Source: Membranipora membranacea (lineage: Eukaryota > Bryozoa > Gymnolaemata > Cheilostomatida > Membraniporidae). From it: a stretch of DNA of 64,000 nucleotides. The position numbers were made by a program, and so were the translations under genes. The stretch spans positions 6,944,001-7,008,000 of the forward strand of contig OU612069.1 in assembly GCA_914767715.1 (NCBI GenBank), given 5' to 3'. This document shows positions 1 to 11,094 of the stretch, in pieces. Position 1 is the first letter of the stretch. Every line of letters starts with the position of its first letter. The notes beneath the pieces are model-generated. The model was not told the origin of the DNA. It searched no databases and was given only the letters and a program-made list of their open reading frames with translations.

Positions 1-83
1 GCGTCTGTTGATCTCATAATAAAAATATTAAAATACTGTATAATATGAAAATGTTGCAGTGTTGTACCATTATAAAATGATAC

Positions 84-635
84 TTAGAAAAATGTTTTAA
101 TAAAAAATTTGATGCATTGTGCTCTATAACAGTTTTTACGAATATCAACTCTACACTTCAAGGCACGGTAGCCCCCTGAAGGTAGCTTATCTAGCTTAAA
201 AAGAGGCTCATTCTCAGTGGCATACATTCTAAGGCACTTATTGTGAAAACAACGTTCATAGATATCAGATACGTCAGAGAATCTGCATCCTGCTAGATAA
301 CCTGCTGTGGAGGTCACATTGTCAATAGATTTTTCATATGAATTGGACAAAATATGATCATAAACAGTGCACAGACGGCAAATAAATATGCACTCAATGA
401 ACGTGACATAGCATCTCAATCTGATTGGTTTAGGCACTTTGAGGAATGATAGATGTTTCATAATAATAAGCCGTTTTCTAGCTTTCCTAGCGACAGACTG
501 GGCATGATCTTTAAAAGTGAGCTTTGAGTCAATAGAAGTGCTAAGGTATACAAATTGATTGATTCGTTGAACCTCGGTACCCTTAATGATGATGCTATCA
601 CAGCTTGGATTATCACGTTTGTTACTAATAATCAT
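84..635 (-). pseudogene. LINE post-RT C-terminal region
   Basis: This open stretch of 183 codons carries the typical LINE pattern after the RT catalytic core: FVYLSTSIDSKLTFKDHAQS, then a run of basic residues and a region rich in Cys, Tyr and Phe. FxYLGxxxDxxLxFxxH is the common thumb-region motif of CR1/Jockey/I-type reverse transcriptases. It lies directly downstream of the broken RT core at 640-1510. It is open but belongs to a dead element, so its methionine start has no meaning. The general LINE identity is secure; the exact family is not. Confidence 0.8.
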
Positions 636-639
636 TTCC

Positions 640-1510
640 TTTGTTTTTGTGCCATTTAGTATGAGGTCATTGGCACAAACCAGTCAGTGAGGAATTCCGC
701 AGCTGAGTCCAGTGTTGATGGTGTCTCAGGTGTGCAGAGCTCTAATAGGATAGTGTCATCTGCATAACTTGATCAGGTGGTAGTTACCATATGGTGGTAC
801 AGGCATATTCTTGACATATATGAAGAATAGCAGTGGCTCCAGACGCATCCCTGTTGACTGCCAGTGGATGTTGTTTTGACAGCAGAGGATTGACCTTTAA
901 CTTTCACTTTTTGTCTCCTATCTGTCAGGAAGTTGTATATAAGGTTGATGTCGTCGTGTCGGGGGAATTTACAAGTTGGTCTATCAGCGTATTGGGGGTA
1001 ATGGTGTTAAAAGCTTGTAAAATCAACAAACAAGCAGCGTACATAGTTTTTGGAGTTGGAGTCAAGATGGTTAGTAAATATATCAAGTAACATCGCTAGT
1101 GCATCCTCTGTAGACCTGCGCTCTCTGTAGACCTGCGCTCTCTGTAGGCTAACTGGGACTCGTCCGTCATACAGCCAGATATCATAGATTTGGTGACCCT
1201 CTCAAATATTTTAGCCACGATAGACATAAGGGCCACTGGTCGATAATCCTTGGCTACGTCGGCAGTGTTTGATTTAGGAATTGGTTTTATTATAGCGTTT
1301 TTTTTAATATTAGTGGAAACTCACCCAGCTTGATGCAGCTGTTGAATAGATCACAGAGAGGTTGACTCAGAGAATATGCCGCCATCTTCAGCACCCTGCC
1401 AGGAATACCATCTGGCCCCGGACTTTTCTTTGGGTCTGTTTGACGTAGACATTTGATGACCTCATCTACGCGTATCTCAGGACACCCGTCACTTTCCGCT
1501 GGTGGTTATA
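640..1510 (-). pseudogene. LINE reverse transcriptase core, frameshifted
   Basis: The minus strand encodes the conserved RT entry region: NAIIKPIPKSN, then DYRPVALMSIVAKIFERV at about 1195-1300, then the palm segment with FVDF (a first catalytic Asp motif) at about 1020-1060. A 17-bp unit (tagacctgcgctctctg) is tandemly doubled at about 1111-1147. Because 17 is not a multiple of three, it shifts the frame between the two RT blocks. Further stops follow toward 640. No clean FADD box can be read. The RT is therefore recognisable but broken at several points. Confidence 0.8.
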
Positions 1511-1526
1511 CTGGAGGTGGCAGTAC

Positions 1527-1844
1527 CTACTCAAAGCGTAGATAAAAATCATTGAGAATGTCTGGATCAACGTTACACTCTTTCGCTAGTTGTTTATTGG
1601 TTTGTCTGTTTGAAGTTGAAGTTGTTTGAAGTTTGAAGTTGTTTATTGTTTGAAGCTTTTTCAGCTGCTGCCATGATCGTGTATTGCTAGGTTTAAATTC
1701 TTCGGCTACGTACTTAGCATGAGATATTTTTGCAGCTCTTATTTCTCTCTGGATCTCAGCTTTTAGGGATTGGAGTTTGTATAAATCTCGATCTTTGAGT
1801 GCAGCAGACCAAGCATTGAAGAGAGACCTGATTTTACCAGTCAC
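1527..1844 (-). pseudogene. LINE endonuclease-RT linker segment
   Basis: A 105-codon open stretch, Lys/Arg-rich and predicted mostly helical (for example KDRDLYKLQSLKAEIQREIR), lies between the endonuclease remnant and the RT core of the same element. This position and composition fit the linker of CR1/Jockey-like ORF2 proteins. It has no catalytic motif of its own. A small Asn/Gln/Thr-rich insertion caused by repetition of gtttgaagttg (about 1609-1640) is visible near the middle. Confidence 0.6.
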
Positions 1845-1857
1845 CCAAGATTTGTCA

Positions 1858-2140
1858 TTAGAAATGACCCTGTTGACAGTTGGTATACAATCGTCTAGGT
1901 CGGCAGAAGGCTAGGTAGTCTGTGACGATTTCAGCATGTTCAGACACATTACTGACTTGGCTCGTCAACACTTTCCAGTCAGTCGTTTCGATTGCACAAA
2001 GTAGCTTTTCGGTGTTCTCCCCATTCCATACTCTGACTGGAACCTTGACTTTCTCAGATATCTGTTTACTAATAGGTTTATATTTAGGAATCAGCAGGAT
2101 AGGATTATGATCTGAACTACCTAGTCTATTTATTTTATAA
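1858..2140 (-). pseudogene. C-terminal piece of LINE endonuclease
   Basis: Read on the minus strand from about 2137, the sequence gives INRLGSSDHNPILL followed by a Lys-rich stretch containing VRVWNGENTEKL. S-D-H is the last catalytic motif of APE-type LINE endonucleases. Everything upstream is missing, and sequence beyond 2145 is ordinary array sequence, so the codons before the Asn of this segment are not LINE. Stops separate it from the linker segment. Confidence 0.7.
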
Positions 2141-2141
2141 C

Positions 2142-3180
2142 AATATTTATCATGCACACAATTCAAAGTTGGCCATCTATTAACTTTCATTGATTGACAC
2201 TGAATTGGAGCTTTCATGTAAAAGAGAAAAGACATAACTGGACATTTTAAGATTAATATTACCTTCTCTTTTTGTCATTTTTATGCATCTAGTATTCAAA
2301 TGTCTCAACAGTATCACAACTTGCACTCCTTATACAGGATTGCTAGACAGGCTGCAGTAGTTTGTTCTCGAATGAGTATGTCAAGAGAAAAGTGATTGAC
2401 CAAATCAAAGACTTTTTTCTAAAAGACTGCTTCAATATATTGTGATTTGGTTCGATAAAAGTTGCATTGGCAATATTTAAAACTTAAATCAATGATTGCT
2501 AAAAGATGTGGGCTTCCCAAAATGTTGACAAGAGATGAAGGAATGTTTAAACCGATCAGCCCTATGACATATCAATGGGAGTATCTGCTGTTATTGTCAA
2601 TCATTCATCTATTATTCTCTAATTAAGTGTGACAGAAGAAGAACATCTAAGTACCATATAGTTAATATGAGGATGCAATGATCATTTTTAATTTTAAGAT
2701 TGTGGCATGAACCAGCCATTGCAATCATTATCATCTCCGTCTATTTAGGTCATTTTTGATAAGGTCCAATAATACAGGTGGTATACTATGTAATTTTTTG
2801 TCGCTCCTTTGTGTCTATAACAATGTAACCAGCTCATAGTATAGGGGCACTACACAACACACACCTCTACCCCAGATGGCTTGCTAAATTGATCAGTCCA
2901 AAAACACTTTGCTGAAAAAATTGACTTATTTGTCTATCTATCCAGCAAAAACCTGTCCATCCATTAAAACATATTGCCCGTCAGCCCACACCCGTCCAGT
3001 ACAGGTTGTCCCGCCAACAATGTCCAACAGACGGGCACAGGGCGCATGAACACAGGTGGATAATTTGGAATTCCATCGGCTGCAGTGAGTGAGTGATCGA
3101 ATACAAAAATCAGTACCTGCTGAAGGTATCAAAACTGCTCTATTTTTCATTGCAAAATGCACTGTCAGATACGAGGCTAC
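2142..3180. repeat. Block A-C, copy 1
   Basis: A multi-copy array module. Its first half (A) is marked by ggattgctagacaggctgca at about 2338-2357. Its second half (C) is the region around 2940-3060 with tccagtacaggttgtcccgc. Other copies begin near 9290, 11095, 19100, 23185, 25860, 40370 and 61900. A minus-strand open stretch of 74 codons (2938-3162) covers C, but its frame is not kept in all copies. No domain is recognisable. A non-coding or long-dead repeat is the simplest reading. Confidence 0.75.
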
Positions 3181-3239
3181 ACTTTCTCGATTATATGAGC
3201 TAAAAAAGATTATTTCTCAAAAGTCTATACCGTGCAAAA

Positions 3240-4225
3240 AAGGAAATTAAACATTGTCACAGTTGTTACCACCTGATTAGGTTTGTTGATTGTCGGACAT
3301 GCTGACAGGCAGGCTCATAATATATGTAACAAAAATTATTGCATTTAATATGTAACAATTGGCTTAAATAAACGATGAATTACACGATAAATAAAAATTA
3401 TAATAAATATGAATATAATTTTGGGCAGCACATATCACACCACTATCTGAATCACAAGTCTACACCCGCACAATGTTGAATTAGGAATTGTGTTCATACT
3501 AATTCCAACGATCTAATCATGCTGTTAAAAATGGTATTATTATTCTTGTCATCCAGGCTTCATTAAGGGAACGACACATTTCCTAACCGAAAGCCGTACA
3601 TTACTCTAATAACCATAGCACAATAACTTTGTTTTCAATATCAATTCAGGAAAATATTTGTGTTGACCTCCACTCCACATCTCCCACTTGAAAATTCTGT
3701 ATATATAAAAGCAACTAAGTAAATCCATAATTTGGTAATTAAAATAATAACAAACTTCTTTGGCAAGAAATAATTTTCCATTGAAAATCTCTATAGGCCT
3801 ACATAGCGATATTCCCTAGGTATGACTTGGCCAGCAGGGTTCAAATCAAGTTTCAGGATGATATTCACAGCTTGATTTTGCTTGATCTGCCAAACCAAAT
3901 ACGTCATCCCTTTCTGGTGAAGATTTAGATAATCTGAGATTTCCAATACCATCTAGTTATATTAGGTTCAGAAGTACGATGCTAAGGGTGTATTATCCTG
4001 TAGTAATAATTAAAATGTAGCCGAGTCCTATCAAATACGAAAACTTGTCCCCGAAAATAGAGTTACTTGACATCGTTTCCTGCAAGGAACTCAACTTAGA
4101 ATTTCCCAAGTTCAATGATCTATCAATTACAAATTTATAAGAAAATACGAAATGGGCACAACTTATATGATTGCAAATATTATAATTATATCTCCCTAAT
4201 TCATTTAAAATGTTGTTCATTGTGA
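3240..4225. repeat. Block D, copy 1
   Basis: A module found again at about 6590, 10190, 24035, 42115 and 62820, and in a more diverged form (D') at 12345, 27075, 36500 and 43880. Landmarks are gattgtcggacatgctg, tttgggcagcacat, ggtaattaaaataataac and taggcctaca. I see no open frame shared between copies and no known domain. Confidence 0.75.
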
Positions 4226-4600
4226 TAATCAGGGTTGCTCATGTTAGGGCTTCCCAATCAGGGGGGACTTCTAGATCTCAGATGTGATCCTGTCATAGGT
4301 GCCTATCCTGTGCAGCGCAGGGTCACACCAAATAGACTCTTGGGTTTGAGAGATAAAGTTATTTGGTTTGAGAGAGGTGCTGTATGCCCCCCCCCCCTCC
4401 TCCCCCAACTGGATTCAGGGCGGAGCCCCGTCTCCAAAGCCTAAGGAACAATGTAAGACCTTAAAAATTAATAAATTAACTGGGTCTTGGAGGCGTGTTT
4501 TAGGTGAAACTAGTTTAGCAAATTATCAAAGGAATGAAACAATCAACAATTAAATAGGCGGGCATGAGCTGACACAACAAAAGCGGTAACTGAAAAAACA
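4226..4600. repeat. Block B', copy 1, with C-tract
   Basis: Begins at caatcagggttgctca-like sequence, continues with tgatcctgtcat and cctgtgcagcgcag, and then a poly-C tract (C11 at 4387-4397) before a tail ending tggaggcgtgttttagg. Related copies lie at 7427, 25040, 34378, 57738 and 63690. The sister form B (gaatgtgaacctgcc) sits upstream of most LRR exons. The two short plus-strand open frames across it are broken in other copies. Confidence 0.7.
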
Positions 4601-4699
4601 AAATAACTCAACATGTTACATTACAGAATCAAGAAGAGTTAATTTTTTATTAAATTTGCAGAGATTGCAGCTGTAGTGCAACTTGGCCCTGTTGCGAGT

Positions 4700-5110
4700 A
4701 TTTCCTCTTTATCTCCCAGTACATTTTTATAAGTTGATGCAGAAATAATCACAAAATGATTGAAAGTTATTGTCCAGGCTGAATGGTTTAGTTACTATTT
4801 AATCCACGAAGGAATGCAAAAAATCATGAGTTTCATAAAACATAATGAAAAGTTGGTAAAAAATTATCTTTTATTAACCAGATGACTCAATTAAAATGCA
4901 CTTATGCAAATGCTAGAAGCCTCAAGCCTCGTGCGACCTTGTGGTGACGCTTCCAATAGATGGATCATTTATGGTTAACTATATCGTATTTTCCTTCATT
5001 TAAAGCAGCATTTCTTAAAATTTATTCTCAGTTTTCTCATATAAACTTTGGATGCAAGCTGACATGCTACATTTATCTTCTATTAAAAAGAATCAGGCAC
5101 AGCATATAAA
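4700..5110 (+). pseudogene. G3 remnant (3' part only)
   Basis: Matches the downstream half of the G3 segment seen at 13300-13720, 27960-28430, 37480-37920 and 44930-45360. The recognisable end reads FGCKLTCYI on the plus strand. The upstream part with the SINFDRI-type motif is absent here. Stops interrupt it. The family is unknown. Confidence 0.4.
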
Positions 5111-5580
5111 GGATTCTTTTGTTTACCAAAAGTTGAAACAATGAAAAGCATTGAATTGTATGGAGGCCTCACACTCAGCACAATACAATGATACAATATT
5201 AATATCACAATGAAGATTTGATGTGAACCTGTAGTCTTGTCTTCTAACATGACATCACTTAAAATTATTTCAGATTATGAGTATTGAATGCCGACTTAGA
5301 TTATTGTTACTAATTTGAAAATGGAACCCATATTTAATTGTGAAAGCAGAATATAAAAAAGTACCTAGGAATGATAGAAGAACCAGTGATTTTAGAAACA
5401 TCCACATGACAGAGAAATATTGGGATTCTAAAACAGGGACCGGCAGATTTATTCATTATTTTACCTAAGTCATTTCAGTAAACATGAAGGGGGTTAATGT
5501 GATCACAGTACACTCTTAATTTTTTTAATACCTACAAGATAACTTGTCAAGTCTTATGAGCTTGCCTCTTCTAACTTCAG
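5110..5580. repeat. Spacer shared between units
   Basis: No gene seen. The stretch (ggcctcacactcagcacaat, then atgacagagaaatattggg) recurs at about 13720-14150, 28430-28840 and 37920-38280, always between G3 and G1. A minus-strand open frame exists in the 28542-28742 copy only. Confidence 0.6.
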
Positions 5581-5830
5581 GCCACCAAGTTTCAGTATAT
5601 TGCCCAGATCGTAACCTTACAGCAATTTTACACAACAAGCAACACTATTAGCACTGATAATAGAAGCTAGATCTCGCAAATCCCTGTCACAGAGTAGCAA
5701 ATTCAAGCAGCATCCAAGCATTGTATCTAAACCATCTTTCATCGCTCAGCGGCACACACAGCAATTCCACTGCGTTATGTTGTAATATTTCAAAACTTCT
5801 AGACTCTAGTGTTTTGTCAGATCAGGGAAA
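5580..5830 (-). pseudogene. G1 remnant, truncated
   Basis: The minus strand matches the C-terminal half of the G1 exon preserved at 28961-29215 and 38404-38640 (it contains FEILQHNAVE and VRWL). Homology stops sharply at gttttgtcag near 5821. After that point this copy continues into unrelated sequence, where the fuller copies encode a membrane segment. The frame is open across the matching part. Confidence 0.5.
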
Positions 5831-6340
5831 CACATTTCTTCTCAGCTGTTGACACGTAAATGCAAATTTTTTACATGTTCTGTATACTGTGTATTGCCAG
5901 TTTTAAAATAAGCCCAATGTGATAGATTATCCATAACCATAAACCCTGCTTGGTGATTTCACCTCGGTTTGTTATTGTTATTGAGACATCATCTTGTGAG
6001 AAGTACTCAGAGTTTGTTCACCTAAGCAAGTCTAGGTGTCATCTGTCTTCTTAGAATAATTTCATTTACATTTAATTTACAATTGATGTGATGCCTAATC
6101 CCCCAAGAAACAATAGAGTGATGGCTGATTATTATCTCTAGGTATTTACACATAAAATTGTTCTGTGTAATGTTCCTTTATAAAATCTCTTATAAATGGT
6201 CGTGTATGGTGGGTTCAATAGATGAGGTTATCCTGTTATTGTCAACTCTGAGAATATTCAATGGCTTCTGCAGTGAGAGTTCACTCCTGCAGATTTGCTA
6301 TATAGTAGAAGACCATATCAAGTTTATCGACATTTCAGCA
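5830..6340. repeat. Spacer shared between units
   Basis: No gene seen. Recurs at about 14400-14830 and 45800-46190, with landmarks ttcttctcagctgtt, caagaaacaatagagtgatgg and ttcactcctgcagat. The plus-strand open frame beginning at 6158 runs through it into G6, but the frame is not shared by the other copies. Confidence 0.55.
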
Positions 6341-6344
6341 CATA

Positions 6345-6514
6345 GCGCAATGGAGCTTTTCCAAGCTGACATGAAATATCTACTTTACTTAGCTTTCTAT
6401 GGGATGGAATACATCTTGCCTATCCTAGATCTACTGGACTGTAACCTTTTCAAACTTTGTTATGTACACAGGGCAAACTTGATACAAAATAATTATCAGA
6501 TATTATATCAATGA
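6345..6514 (+). other. G6: conserved open segment of unknown nature
   Basis: The plus strand reads MELFQADMKYLL, YGMEYILPIL and ANLIQNNYQIL up to a stop. Homologous segments lie at 17670-17850, 22300-22475, 31095-31160 (fragment), 49138-49303 and 59900-60065. The frame is open here and at 49097-49303, but has one or more stops at 17780, 22417 and 60012. It may be a decayed exon or just a non-coding repeat open by chance. No family recognised. Confidence 0.3.
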
Positions 6515-6589
6515 CCTTACACCTTGATCACTCTATTGAGTTGTCTTCGTCAATTAACATGAAGGGCAATACTCATTAATCCAATAAGA

Positions 6590-7425
6590 TAAATATAGCA
6601 CAGATCAAGTTCAAACTACTATCTGTATCACAAGTCTACGCCCACGTATTGCCAAATTAGGCATTCTGTTCTTACAAATTCAAACGCTCTTATCATGCTG
6701 TTAGAAATAGTAATTATTCTTGTCGTGTAGGCTTAAATAAGCAAACGCCACAGTTGCTAACCGATAGTTGTACAGTACTTTAATAACCATAATTTTATCA
6801 CAACCATAATTTTTTTAATATTAATTCAGGAAAATATTTGTGATGACTTTCACTCCACATCTCCGTCTTGAAAATCCTATATATCCTATAATAACAACCA
6901 CATAATTTGGTAATTATAATAATAAGAATTAATTTAGCAAGAAATATTCTTGGATTGAAAATCTCAATTCTCCTACATAGCAATACACCCCAGGTATGAA
7001 TCAGCCAAGCAGTCATCAAATCAATAGAGTTTTTGGATGATATTCACAGCCTAGGACTGTTGTTAATTAGTGCAAGAAAGGTTGGTGCTGCTTTGTATGG
7101 CAATGTAGACCAGCTTGATAAATATTGCTTGATCTGCCAAACCAGTTTAGGAACATCAATAACTTGATTATGGGCAAATGACTACATTACGTCATCACTT
7201 TCTGGTAAAGATTAAGATAATCTGAGATTTCCAATACCAATTAGTTATATTAAGTTCAGAAGTACAATGTCAATGATGTATTATCACGTAGCAATTACTA
7301 AAATGTAGCCGACTACTATCAAGTATGAAAACTTGAAATGAAAAAATATGAAATGGGCGCAACTTCTAAGATTGCTAAGATTATAAACATATCTAAATCA
7401 TTTAAAATGTTGTTTATTGTGATAA
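6590..7425. repeat. Block D, copy 2
   Basis: Same landmarks as the copy at 3240-4225 (agcacagatcaagttc, ggtaattataataataag, cagcttgataaatattgct). No coding signal shared with other copies. Confidence 0.7.
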
Positions 7426-7426
7426 T

Positions 7427-8170
7427 CAGGGTTGCTCAGGTTCGCGCTTCGTAATCAGGAGGGATTTTTAGCTTTCAGATGTGATCCTGTCATCATTGAC
7501 TATCCTGTGCAGCGCAGTGGAACACCGAATAAACTCTTGGGTTAAAGAGATAAAGCTGTTTTGGTTTTACAGAGGCGCTTTAAGCCCCCCTCCCTCCCCT
7601 CCAACGGGGTCTTACAAATTTATAAATTCACTGGGTCTTGGAGGCGTGTTTTAGGTATAACTTGATTAGAAAATTATCATACGAATGAAACAATGAACAA
7701 TTATTTGGGCGGGCATGAGCTGTCACAACAAAGACGATAACTGACAAAAAAGAATAACTTACATTACAGTTGTCGGCCAAGATGAGGTCATGCCTGAAAA
7801 AAATCAAGTGGAGTTAAATTTGAATTGAATTTGTAAGGATAGCAGCTGTAGTGACCCTTGGTATCAGTTGGCCCTGTGGCAAGTAATGAACTCATAATTT
7901 AGTACTCAGTTAGTCGTTGGCTTACTTTCACTGCAAAGTGATCTTGTAAACTTTCGCATGAAAAACCTTCACATGTGAATTTCTTGGCAACCAGTGATTC
8001 CGTGTTAATTCTGTTTTTATTCTATTAATATTTCACGAAGCCTAGGCTCAGATTAAGCTCCCTAAGCAGGGGGACTTCAAGCTTTTGAATGTGAACCTGC
8101 CATCATTGACTATCCTCTGCAGCGCAGTGTCATATCAATTAATCTCAGCTTCGGGAGAAGCGCTGTAAAA
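7427..8170. repeat. Blocks B', E and B upstream of LRR exon 1
   Basis: B' lies at 7427-7740. Block E (attacagttgtcggccaaga) spans about 7745-8045 and recurs at 34690, 58090 and 63945. Block B (tgaatgtgaacctgcc, then cagcgcagtgtcatatcaat) spans 8045-8170. Block E starts with a splice-acceptor-like ttacattacag, but the sequence behind it has no frame open in all copies. Confidence 0.65.
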
Positions 8171-8331
8171 TTCATACATTTATCTGTATCTGAAAGTTAC
8201 AACTTACACGGGTAACAGATCAATCTGAAACTTTCTCCTATTAATAGAATGCGTTGCTCGATTGTGTTTGCTCCATCAACTGACAAGCAGTATTACATGG
8301 TATTTTAACATTCTGTTATTATCCACCACAG

Positions 8332-8472
8332 CATCTGCAAACTGCCAGGACTGGAGTTGTTAGATGTTAATGATAATGAAGCCCTACAAACATTACCTGC
8401 AGGATTGGGGGAAATTGCATCATTGAAGCGTATAGATGCGAGAAGATGTGGCTTGACCAGCCTTCCAGACAG
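8332..8472 (+). CDS. LRR exon 1 (two leucine-rich repeats)
   Basis: A single internal exon of 141 bp. It encodes 46 complete codons plus split codons, reading ICKLPGLELLDVNDN, then ALQTLPAGLGEI and IDARRCGLTSLP. The pattern LxxLxxLDVxxNxxLxxLPxxLGEI followed by LKxIDAxxCGLTxLP is two LRRs of 23-24 residues, in the SHOC2/ROCO-like style. LRRs form a curved binding scaffold, but the ligand is unknown. The acceptor is ccaccacag and the donor is AG/GTGAGT. Both boundaries are phase 2 (one base C at the start, AG at the end), so consecutive copies join in frame through a Ser codon. There is no stop. Start and end of the whole protein lie elsewhere, and a pseudo-exon cannot be excluded. Confidence 0.75.
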
Positions 8473-9039
8473 GTGAGTCAGATGCTTGCAACAGTAGTAT
8501 ATCAGACTATTTGTACAATTAGTTTGTTCCCTCTGAGTATGGTGATTTCTCTTAAAGTTTGCTATGACTGGGTTAGGTTTTGTTTAATCTCACTGACATG
8601 GGATTTAAAACTCATATTTTTTTCTAAAAATTACTCCTAAATATTTAAGTTTGTCAGAATGTTTGAGGACAACATGCCCTGAAAAATTAGGCAGAGAAAA
8701 ATCAACTCAACATCAAAATAGGAGACTGTTATAACATCTGTCTTCGATGCATCGAGTATTGATGCATCACAATTATACCAGTCAGAAGCTAAGGCTAGTG
8801 AATTATTCACATTTTTTATGGATGGAGTGAATTGTCACTATGGATTGATAAATTGAATCGCATAACATGCATCACTAGAAAACAAGTTTAATTAAGCATT
8901 TATATTTACATATTAGGTCTATATTTTTAGTCACCAATTATAGATTGAGTTTCACATCTGAATCATGTAACTTGCATCACTAGAAACACCTTTGAATATT
9001 TGAAACAAACATGTGAGTCAGATGCTTGCAACAGTAGTA
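8473..9039 (-). mobile_element. Antisense LINE fragment with 27-bp target duplication
   Basis: The exon's donor region (gtgagtcagatgcttgcaac plus 7 more bases, 8473-8499) is repeated perfectly at 9013-9039. Between the two copies, the minus strand encodes a LINE thumb region with frameshifts, including KxKYLGVIL-like residues and a preceding NASKTDVM-type segment. I read the direct repeat as a target-site duplication made when a LINE inserted just behind the exon. The fragment lacks a recognisable poly-A end. Confidence 0.7.
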
Positions 9040-9289
9040 CCTTTGAGTAAGCGAGATGCGCTTCCCTACGGCGGCGCTAAAAGAGGTCGGGACAACATTC
9101 GACTGACCCCATTACACTAACTTTCATTTGAGGAAAACTTAAAATAGGGAACTCTGGTTTTAGGTGCAAATAATTTAGTTGGTGCATCATCGATTTAATT
9201 AGGCGCAAGGAAAATGAAAGCACATACATATGCAATTGTATTACGATTCAATATTAACAATTTAATAATATTAGCAATATTTATTATGC

Positions 9290-10090
9290 ACACAATGCAT
9301 CTAGTATTCAAATATCTCGACAGAATCACAACTTGCTCTCTTTATACAGGATTGCTAGACAGGCTGCTGTACTTTGTTCTCCAATGAGTATGTCAAGAGA
9401 AAATAAGTGTTTGACCAAATCTAAGACTGGTTTCTAAAAGACTGCTTCAATAAATTGTGACTTGGTTCATTGGCATTGGCATTGCATTGGCAATATATGA
9501 ATTTTAAATCAATGATTGCAAAAAGAAGTGAGTTTCACAAAATGTGGGCTAGAGATGGAAGAATGTTTAAACTGATCAGTCTGCTGTTTTGTCACTCATT
9601 CTCCTATTATTGTCTTAATAGGCGTATCACAAGAAGTACATATAAGTGCCATAATAGTTAATATAAGGATTAATTGAGCGGTATTTTGATATTTACTTTG
9701 TGGCATGAACCATACATACCTCTTTCCAAGGTGGCTTGTTACATTGATCAGTCCAAAAACGCTTTGCCGCAAATGTAATTTCATTTAGAACATGTGGGAG
9801 GAGGTCATTGAGCTGAAAAGAAATTGGCCATTCAATTTGGTCTATCCGTCCAGCTAAAACTGTCTGTCCATTAAAAGAAATTTTCCATCTACTTACGCCT
9901 TTTCAGTACAGGTTGTCCCATCAAATGTGTCCAACAGATGGGCATAGGACACATTGACACAGGTGGACAGTTTGGAATCCCATCAGCTGCACACCTCTGC
10001 TGGTCTGTTTGGGTCTGTTTGGGTCTGTGCTGGTGGGTGTTTAAAAATAAAAATCAACGATTTACCATTGTATCAATGCACAGTCAGATA
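9290..10090. repeat. Block A-C, copy 2
   Basis: Contains ggattgctagacaggctgct (about 9350-9369) and the C segment around 9840-9990. The 9040-9290 stretch in front (gatgcgcttccctacggcgg, then aattaggcgcaagg) is intron sequence shared with 18874-19100 and 61677-61900. Short open frames at 9470-9661 and 9596-9784 are not conserved. Confidence 0.7.
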
Positions 10091-10189
10091 TCAGGCTATA
10101 CTTTCTTAATTTGATGAACTAAAGCAGTTTATTTCTCAAAAGTATATACCGGAAACAAAAAGGGAAATTAATTACTGTCACAGTCGTTA

Positions 10190-10950
10190 ACACCTGATTA
10201 GTTTTGTTGATTGTCGGACATGCTGGCTGGCTGGCTCAAAGTCTATTTATCTGAAAATAATGTCATTTAATATGTAACAATTGGCTGAAATAAACAATGA
10301 ATATCATAATAAATCATAATAATAATAAGTAATTTTGGGCAGCACAGATCAAGTTCAAACTACTATATGTATCACAAGTCTACGCCCACATATTGGCAAA
10401 TTAGGAATTCTGTTCTTACAAATTCAAACGCTCTTATCATGCTGTTAAAAATGGTACTTATTCTTGTCATGCAGGTTTAAATAAGCAAACGACACAGTTT
10501 CTAACCGATAGTTGTACAGTACTTTAATAACCAAACATTTTATCACAATAATATATTTTTTGATTTTCATTCAGGAAAATAATTGTGATGACTTTCTCTC
10601 CACATCTCCCACTTGAAAATCCTGTATTTATAAAAACAACTAAGTGAATCTAAAATTTGGTAATTATAATAATAACAATTACTTTGGCAAGAAATATTCT
10701 TGGATTGAAAATCTCAATTCGCAAACGTAGCGATACACCCAAGGTATGAATCAGCCCAGCAGCCATCAAATCAATAGAGTTTTTGGATAATATTCACAGC
10801 CTTGGACTGTTGTTAATTAGTGCAAGAAAGGTTGCTGTAAACCAGCTTGAAAAATATTGCTTGATCTGTCAAACCAGTTTAGCAACATCAATAACTTGAT
10901 TATTGGGCAAATGACTCCATTACGTCATCACTTTCTGGTAAAGATTAAGA
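10190..10950. repeat. Block D, copy 3
   Basis: Same landmarks as the first D copy. It ends at about 10950, where a short segment (aatcccagtggccgcggtgt, 10965-11090) joins it to the next A-C block. That joining segment recurs near 25715 and 35605. Confidence 0.65.
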
Positions 10951-11094
10951 TAATAAGGTTTTATTAAATCCCAGTGGCCGCGGTGTTCCCTGACAACAGG
11001 GATAAATTTGACTAACTGTCTTTTGAAAAAAAACTAAAATTGATTTAGATTTAATATTTAATAACTTCCTTTCGCGCAAATATATATTTTTGGA

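Larger units (their letters stand above)
1..2145 (-). mobile_element. APE-type LINE (CR1/Jockey-like), 5'-truncated and degenerate
   Basis: Read on the minus strand, this stretch gives in order the end of an apurinic-type endonuclease (motif SDHNPI near 2104-2122), a linker, a reverse transcriptase core and a post-RT region. That order is the normal one for APE-type LINEs. The copy lacks most of the endonuclease and all of any ORF1, as expected for 5' truncation. Its right edge falls at about 2137-2145, where sequence shared with other units (for example near 19100 and 61900) resumes. The left end runs to the window edge. Frameshifts and stops interrupt the RT, so this is a dead copy. The clade is inferred from motif style only. 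Confidence 0.85.

Noticed and set aside
833-1090. 85-codon plus-strand frame
   Set aside because: It lies antisense to the LINE RT core, where the minus strand carries clear RT motifs.
4235-4553. Two short plus-strand frames in block B'
   Set aside because: They are broken in the other copies of the block, and the Pro-rich part is just the C tract.
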